A stretch of 64,000 nt of DNA, taken from assembly GCA_037577475.1 (NCBI GenBank), contig CM075195.1, positions 22,285,399 through 22,349,398 on the forward strand. The letters run 5' to 3'. Origin of the DNA: Chaunax sp. Z400. Taxonomy: Eukaryota; Chordata; Actinopteri; Lophiiformes; Chaunacidae. A program made the position numbers and the translations under genes. Below, one piece after another: positions 62,043 through 64,000 of the stretch; position 1 is the first letter of the stretch, and every line of letters starts with the position of its first letter. Below the pieces are notes generated by a model that had not been told where the DNA came from, ran no database searches, and saw only the letters and a list, made by a program, of their open reading frames with translations.

Positions 62043-64000
62043 CTGAAAAACAAAAACACCGCAAAAAAACTTTCTATGTGATTAGAAATTTTTTTCTCAT
62101 TAAAATCTGTTCTTTCCCCCATTAACTTTTATTTGGGGCACAATTAAAGAAGGAGAGTCTGTCACCAAGGAGTGCTTTTTGTATCATTTATCTTCATTTC
62201 TATTCAGTCATATGTGAGATCTGATAAGAGTTTGGTTTGATATGTGACGTCATTTAAATTTTTCCTGAAATATTTAGACTAATAAATAATTTCCAGTTAT
62301 CAAAAGACAACATAGTTAGAAACTATCCTATTAAATAACGAATTAGAATGTAAATGCAAATAACAAATAAATGATAGGCATTCTTCCAGAGCAGGACACA
62401 GTCCACAGTATAAATCCAGAGTGCAGCTTGTTCTTCACGTGCATGTTTGTTAAACAGGAAACAGAGAGAAAACGCTGCAGCTCTGGCAGTGATTATTGTA
62501 TTCCTTTATTAGTAGTAGCATAGTGTACATGTGCAGACACACACTCCATCAGTCTCTACAGCTCTTTAAGCCGACAGACAGCAGATCCAGCTATGACCAC
62601 CTGCAGCCATCATCAGAGGACTGTATGTGACATTTCAGAGGAAAAGGCATCTAATTTCTCTTTAAAGATATTTCTTTATTTCCTCTGGATGAAACCTAAG
62701 ATAATTGGGATGTACCCCTACACTCAGGCTATAACTCACCATAGGAACGTCATGACAGCAGCTGGTATAGTACGGGTTTTCAGATATTCAGCGAACATAC
62801 TGTACTGTACTTATCTTGACGGCAGCCCACGTTCAAAACCATTAGACAGCAAGACTGACATTTAAAATGTAAGGAAGCAGCAGTAAGACCTCGTAGGAGG
62901 AACATCTCAAACTGATTAAGAGTCGAGTGGGACTACTGGCTTGACAGTAAATACTGAAGTCACATGTCTCAGAGCCAACTGGAACACATAATATTCTTGA
63001 TGATACTGTATGTTTGGGCAACACATCTTCACCTCTCTTACAGTGAATAATACATAGGTTCATTCATTAATTTCCTTCCTTTCTTCTTTAAGGTTTCCTG
63101 GAAACAACTCTGTAACTTTTCACTAAATTCAAAGAGAAGAGAGACAGTTGTTAAAGTCTAGCTATTAGTGTTGATCTTATAAACAGTTGGTTTCTTTTAA
63201 AGGGTTGATCAATTTAAACCCAGTTACAAATCAATTCAATTAATTAGGATTCATTGAAATGGTTCCAATATTCCTTTATTTTGCATTGACCTTTTCCCAC
63301 AAACTTCCCAGGAAATTATAATGACCTGTAAAATAAAGCATTACAAAAAGCGGCATTATGTTTTCCTTTTAAATTGGGTTGAGACATTATATACAGACTA
63401 CGACCAATTTTAAAATCATTATAGCACATTTGTTACATGGCAATAGACGACATATAGATCTACTTGGCCTGAGGGTGTGCATTATTTTCATATAACTTCA
63501 CTGGTCTGATGTAGCACTCTGGTACTAGACACTGACTTATCCTACTTATCAAATAACTTTTTCTCCAAGTTTAACCAAGATTTAGGCAAAAAAAGTTTTT
63601 CATTAAAGAGCATACTGAAAAAAAAATCTAATGTTTACTTTAACATCTACTATGTGTAATTATGGTGCGAAAATTGTACAGTTATGAAAAATAACACACT
63701 CCACTCTCTGTCTTATGTTTCAGTGCCTGCACTTTGTACGTTGTTCTTCAATAAACGCACACCAAACAGTAAATTAACCCTCATGTGAAGGCCTGTAGAA
63801 ACTGTTGTGACACATTATGCAGTCTCCATTGTTCTACATCATATACGGGTATTCATAAAAGGTTTCACTCAGCTTAATTGAAGCCGTCACAAGGAAACTT
63901 TTCTTTTCTGTTCCTTTTCATTCTTTTCTAGTGTTCAATTTAGTCTTAAATACAGTTTTAAAGCAGTTTTATAGTTTCCAGCTAATGCCTCTGTTAAAAC
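62043..64000. other. non-coding interval to the right edge
   Basis: AT-rich unique-looking sequence with no recognised coding exon, RNA gene or mobile element. Confidence 0.4.

Overview
The window reads as teleost fish genomic DNA. It has AT-rich intergenic sequence, spliced vertebrate genes, long CA/TG microsatellites, a Tc1 transposon, a hAT remnant, L2-type LINE tails, tRNA-derived SINEs and other repeat types familiar from teleosts. I cannot name the species.

The left quarter holds two protein-coding genes, head to tail on the minus strand. mapk13 (p38-delta MAP kinase) is complete in 12 coding exons between 16238 and 5532. They join in frame to a 363-residue kinase with every catalytic motif and the TGY activation loop. 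One intron appears to use a GC donor instead of GT. Downstream of it lies brpf3, of which only the large first coding exon (949-2489) is inside the window. That exon carries the EPL-like region and the PHD-zinc knuckle-PHD module; the rest of the gene runs off the left edge. The MAPK13-BRPF3 adjacency is also found in mammals (human 6p21.31) and supports both names. The gap between them holds GC-rich, CRE- and ETS-like promoter candidates.

From about 16.4 kb to the right end I find no convincing complete protein-coding gene. This part contains: a tandem duplication of a roughly 670-bp unit, each copy with a complete tRNA-Lys(UUU) gene (22.3-23.7 kb); a full-length Tc1 element with an intact 337-aa transposase and roughly 285-bp terminal inverted repeats (31.36-33.0 kb); LINE 3' fragments (30.2, 36.6 and 40.8 kb); a hAT remnant with a BED zinc finger (56.4-57.3 kb); three same-orientation copies of one tRNA-derived SINE (20.8, 37.8 and 53.4 kb); and many microsatellites. 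It also holds a decayed protein-coding relic of unknown family (38.8-39.9 kb) and four isolated exon-like ORFs with good splice signals that I could not assign.

The rest is non-coding. Several repeat-poor, AT-rich, homeodomain-motif-like stretches (54.4, 58.7 and 60.9 kb) could be conserved regulatory elements, but that is inference only. I see no prokaryotic operon, CRISPR array or virus. The most noteworthy items are the intact Tc1 element, the duplicated tRNA-Lys unit, the GC-AG intron in mapk13, and the unassigned exon-like ORFs.
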